A stretch of DNA of 64,000 nt from Synechococcus sp. CBW1002 (GTDB lineage: Bacteria; Cyanobacteriota; Cyanobacteriia; PCC-6307; Cyanobiaceae). The notes under the pieces are model-generated. The model was given only the letters and a program-made list of their open reading frames with translations. It searched no databases and was not told the DNA's origin. The translations under genes were made by a program, and so were the position numbers. Positions 62,681 through 64,000 of this stretch are shown here, in pieces (the first letter of the stretch is position 1; the number at the start of each line of letters is the position of its first letter). Location: contig NZ_CP060398.1 of assembly GCF_015840915.1 (NCBI RefSeq), forward strand, positions 3,286,001-3,350,000, read 5' to 3'.

Positions 62681-63910
62681 ATGGCCTCGAGACTTCCGCT
62701 GGCCGAAACGGTCGGGATGGCGCTCACCACCCTGCGCTCCAACCGGCTGCGCAGCCTGCTCACCATGCTCGGCATCGTGATCGGCAATGCCTCGGTGATC
62801 AGCCTGGTGGGGGTGGGTCAGGGAGCCCAGAACCTGGCCGAAGGCCAGCTCAGCACCCTCGGAGCCAACGTGCTGTTTGTGGTGCCGGGCAATAACGACA
62901 CCCGTCGTCAGGGCATCGACTTCCCCAAAACGCTGGTGCTGGAGGATGCCGAAGCGATCGCCTCCCAGGTGCCGAGCGTGCGGCGGGTCGCCCCCCAGAT
63001 CACCCTCAGCGAAGTCATCCAGGCAGGCGGTCTGAGCACCTCCGCGTCTGTGTCGGGGGTGACGCCGGAATTCCTGACCGTACGCAGCTTTGATCTCGCC
63101 CAGGGCCGGTTCTTCAACAGCGGCGATCTGAGCTCCGCACGCAATGTGGCCGTGATCGGCCCCGATCTGCGTGACAAGCTCCTGCCCACCGGAGGCGCGA
63201 TCGGCCGGCAACTGCGCATCCGCGATCAGTCGTTTGAGGTGATCGGCGTTCTGGGGGCCAAGGGGGCCGTGTTCGGCTCCAATCAGGACGAAGCCGCCTA
63301 CGTACCCCTGACCACCATGGTGAGCAAACTGAGCGGCCGTGATCCCACCTATGGAGTGAGTCTCAACTTCATCAGCGTGGAAGCCCGCGACGACGACAGC
63401 ATCAACGCCGCCAAGTTTCAGATCACCAACCTGCTGCGCCAGCGCCACCGCCTGCTGCGGGAGGACGACTTCGCCGTGCGCACCCAGAAGGATGCCCTGA
63501 CGATCGTGAGCACGATCACTGGTGGGCTGACCCTGATGCTGGCGGCGATCGGGGCCGTCTCTCTGCTCGTGGGCGGCATCGGCATCATGAACATCATGTT
63601 GGTGTCGGTCAGCGAACGCACCCAGGAGATCGGCCTGCGCAAGGCGCTGGGTGCTCGCAGCAGCGACGTGCTGCGTCAGTTTCTGGTGGAATCCCTGGTG
63701 CTCTCCAGCCTCGGCGGCGTGATCGGCAGTGCCGTGGGACTGGCGGCGGTGGCCGCGGTGGCAACCTTCACACCCCTACCGGCGGCTGTGGGCGCTGGAA
63801 CGGTGCTGATCACCGTGGGGTTGTCGGGATCAATCGGCCTGTTCTTCGGCGTCGTCCCGGCCAGGCGGGCAGCACGGCTGGATCCGATCGTGGCGCTTCG
63901 CAGTCTGTAG
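62681..63910 (+). CDS. ABC transporter permease, MacB/FtsX type
   Basis: A 409-residue permease with a single N-terminal helix (about residues 20-45; SNRLRSLLTMLGIVIGNASVISLVGVG) and a large periplasmic core domain (MacB_PCD, with LGANVLFVVPGNND). Three C-terminal FtsX helices follow (TGGLTLMLAAIGAVSLLVGGIGIMNIMLVSV, then LSSLGGVIGSAVGLAAVAAV and VGLSGSIGLFFGVVPARRAARLDP). The GIMNIMLVSVSERTQEIGLRKALGA signature is typical of MacB/DevC-type exporters. An ATPase partner is not in the window. Substrate is unknown. It follows pyk by 18 nt on the same strand. Confidence 0.92.
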   Translation: MASRLPLAETVGMALTTLRSNRLRSLLTMLGIVIGNASVISLVGVGQGAQNLAEGQLSTLGANVLFVVPGNNDTRRQGIDFPKTLVLEDAEAIASQVPSVRRVAPQITLSEVIQAGGLSTSASVSGVTPEFLTVRSFDLAQGRFFNSGDLSSARNVAVIGPDLRDKLLPTGGAIGRQLRIRDQSFEVIGVLGAKGAVFGSNQDEAAYVPLTTMVSKLSGRDPTYGVSLNFISVEARDDDSINAAKFQITNLLRQRHRLLREDDFAVRTQKDALTIVSTITGGLTLMLAAIGAVSLLVGGIGIMNIMLVSVSERTQEIGLRKALGARSSDVLRQFLVESLVLSSLGGVIGSAVGLAAVAAVATFTPLPAAVGAGTVLITVGLSGSIGLFFGVVPARRAARLDPIVALRSL

Positions 63911-64000
63911 GGCTCCCCTGCCAACCCCGCGGATGCCCGATCAAGACCGAAGAAACTGTTAAACCCGAAAAAGCGTGGCCATGGTCACCAAACCGAGACG

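Noticed and set aside
60872..63448. Minus-strand open frame of 858 codons
   Set aside because: It is the complement of pyk and the permease, both clearly real. The translation is a His/Gly/Asp-rich shadow.
63981..64000. ATG with MVTKPR at the right edge of the window
   Set aside because: It may be the start of the next gene, but six codons without a convincing ribosome-binding site are not enough to call it.

Overview
The window is a GC-rich, gene-dense cyanobacterial chromosome segment. PsaK, Ycf35 (DUF1257), HemJ, DUF2499/DUF3593/DUF3110/DUF1995/DUF4330 proteins, the DnaK3/DnaJ3 pair, a small Ycf19/YggT protein, HisZ and a short Hfq-like protein point to a cyanobacterium. The compact gene style and several families I know mainly from marine picocyanobacteria suggest the alpha-cyanobacterial Synechococcus/Cyanobium group. 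The genus is inferred, since no rRNA or carboxysome gene is present.

Layout. 0-2.7 kb: end of cobN, a picocyanobacterial hypothetical, a PHP-domain phosphoesterase and hemJ. 2.7-3.2 kb: a non-coding stretch with a 14-bp palindrome and short direct repeats. 3.2-6.5 kb (minus strand): a complete GRRM-type RiPP operon in the order grrP (periplasmic binding-like protein), grrA (Gly-rich precursor with ten aromatic-x-Asn motifs), grrM (radical SAM/SPASM maturase) and a putative 2OG-Fe(II) oxygenase. A four-EF-hand protein is encoded divergently. This is the most interesting locus here. 7.4-9.9 kb: an accessory patch with an IS3-family element, whose orfA and orfB are joined through an eight-A run, and two decayed gene fragments.

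9.9-14.5 kb: overlapping minus-strand genes for an FeS-BCP-type photolyase relative, a small exported protein, UvrC and a flavin reductase. 14.5-31.8 kb is mostly housekeeping: coaD, a coiled-coil protein, PBP4, a DUF4330 protein, a cysteine desulfurase overlapping dapF (which has a Cys-rich tail), hfq, leuS, pgi, a lysozyme-like protein, a peptidoglycan amidase, an M61 peptidase, ycf35, purN and argC. 31.9-40 kb: ribBA, cyclophilin, MTA phosphorylase, then dnaK3-dnaJ3-DUF3110-murQ. 40-43 kb: pstC-pstA-pstB behind a candidate Pho box. 43-46.6 kb: tRNA-Ser(GGA) with a terminator, a 2Fe-2S ferredoxin, an inositol-phosphatase family protein, hisZ and a seven-iron-type ferredoxin.

46.8-53.5 kb: htpG, rpmB, a secreted peroxiredoxin, a secreted metallophosphatase, an MliC-like protein, a CsaB-like pyruvyl transferase, DUF2499, DUF3593 and psaK with a double-hairpin terminator. 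53.5-64 kb: an FAD oxidoreductase and dxs (minus), then ilvA, scpB, a YggT protein, a hypothetical, a minus-strand exported protein and a MazG-like hydrolase, pyruvate kinase and a MacB/FtsX-type permease.

Coding is tight. Many neighbours overlap by 4 nt or have 3' ends overlapping convergently. Peptidoglycan functions recur (DapF, PBP4, amidase, MurQ, lysozyme-like and MliC-like proteins) but are dispersed. All gene calls rest on reading translated sequence and remembered family motifs; no database search was possible.
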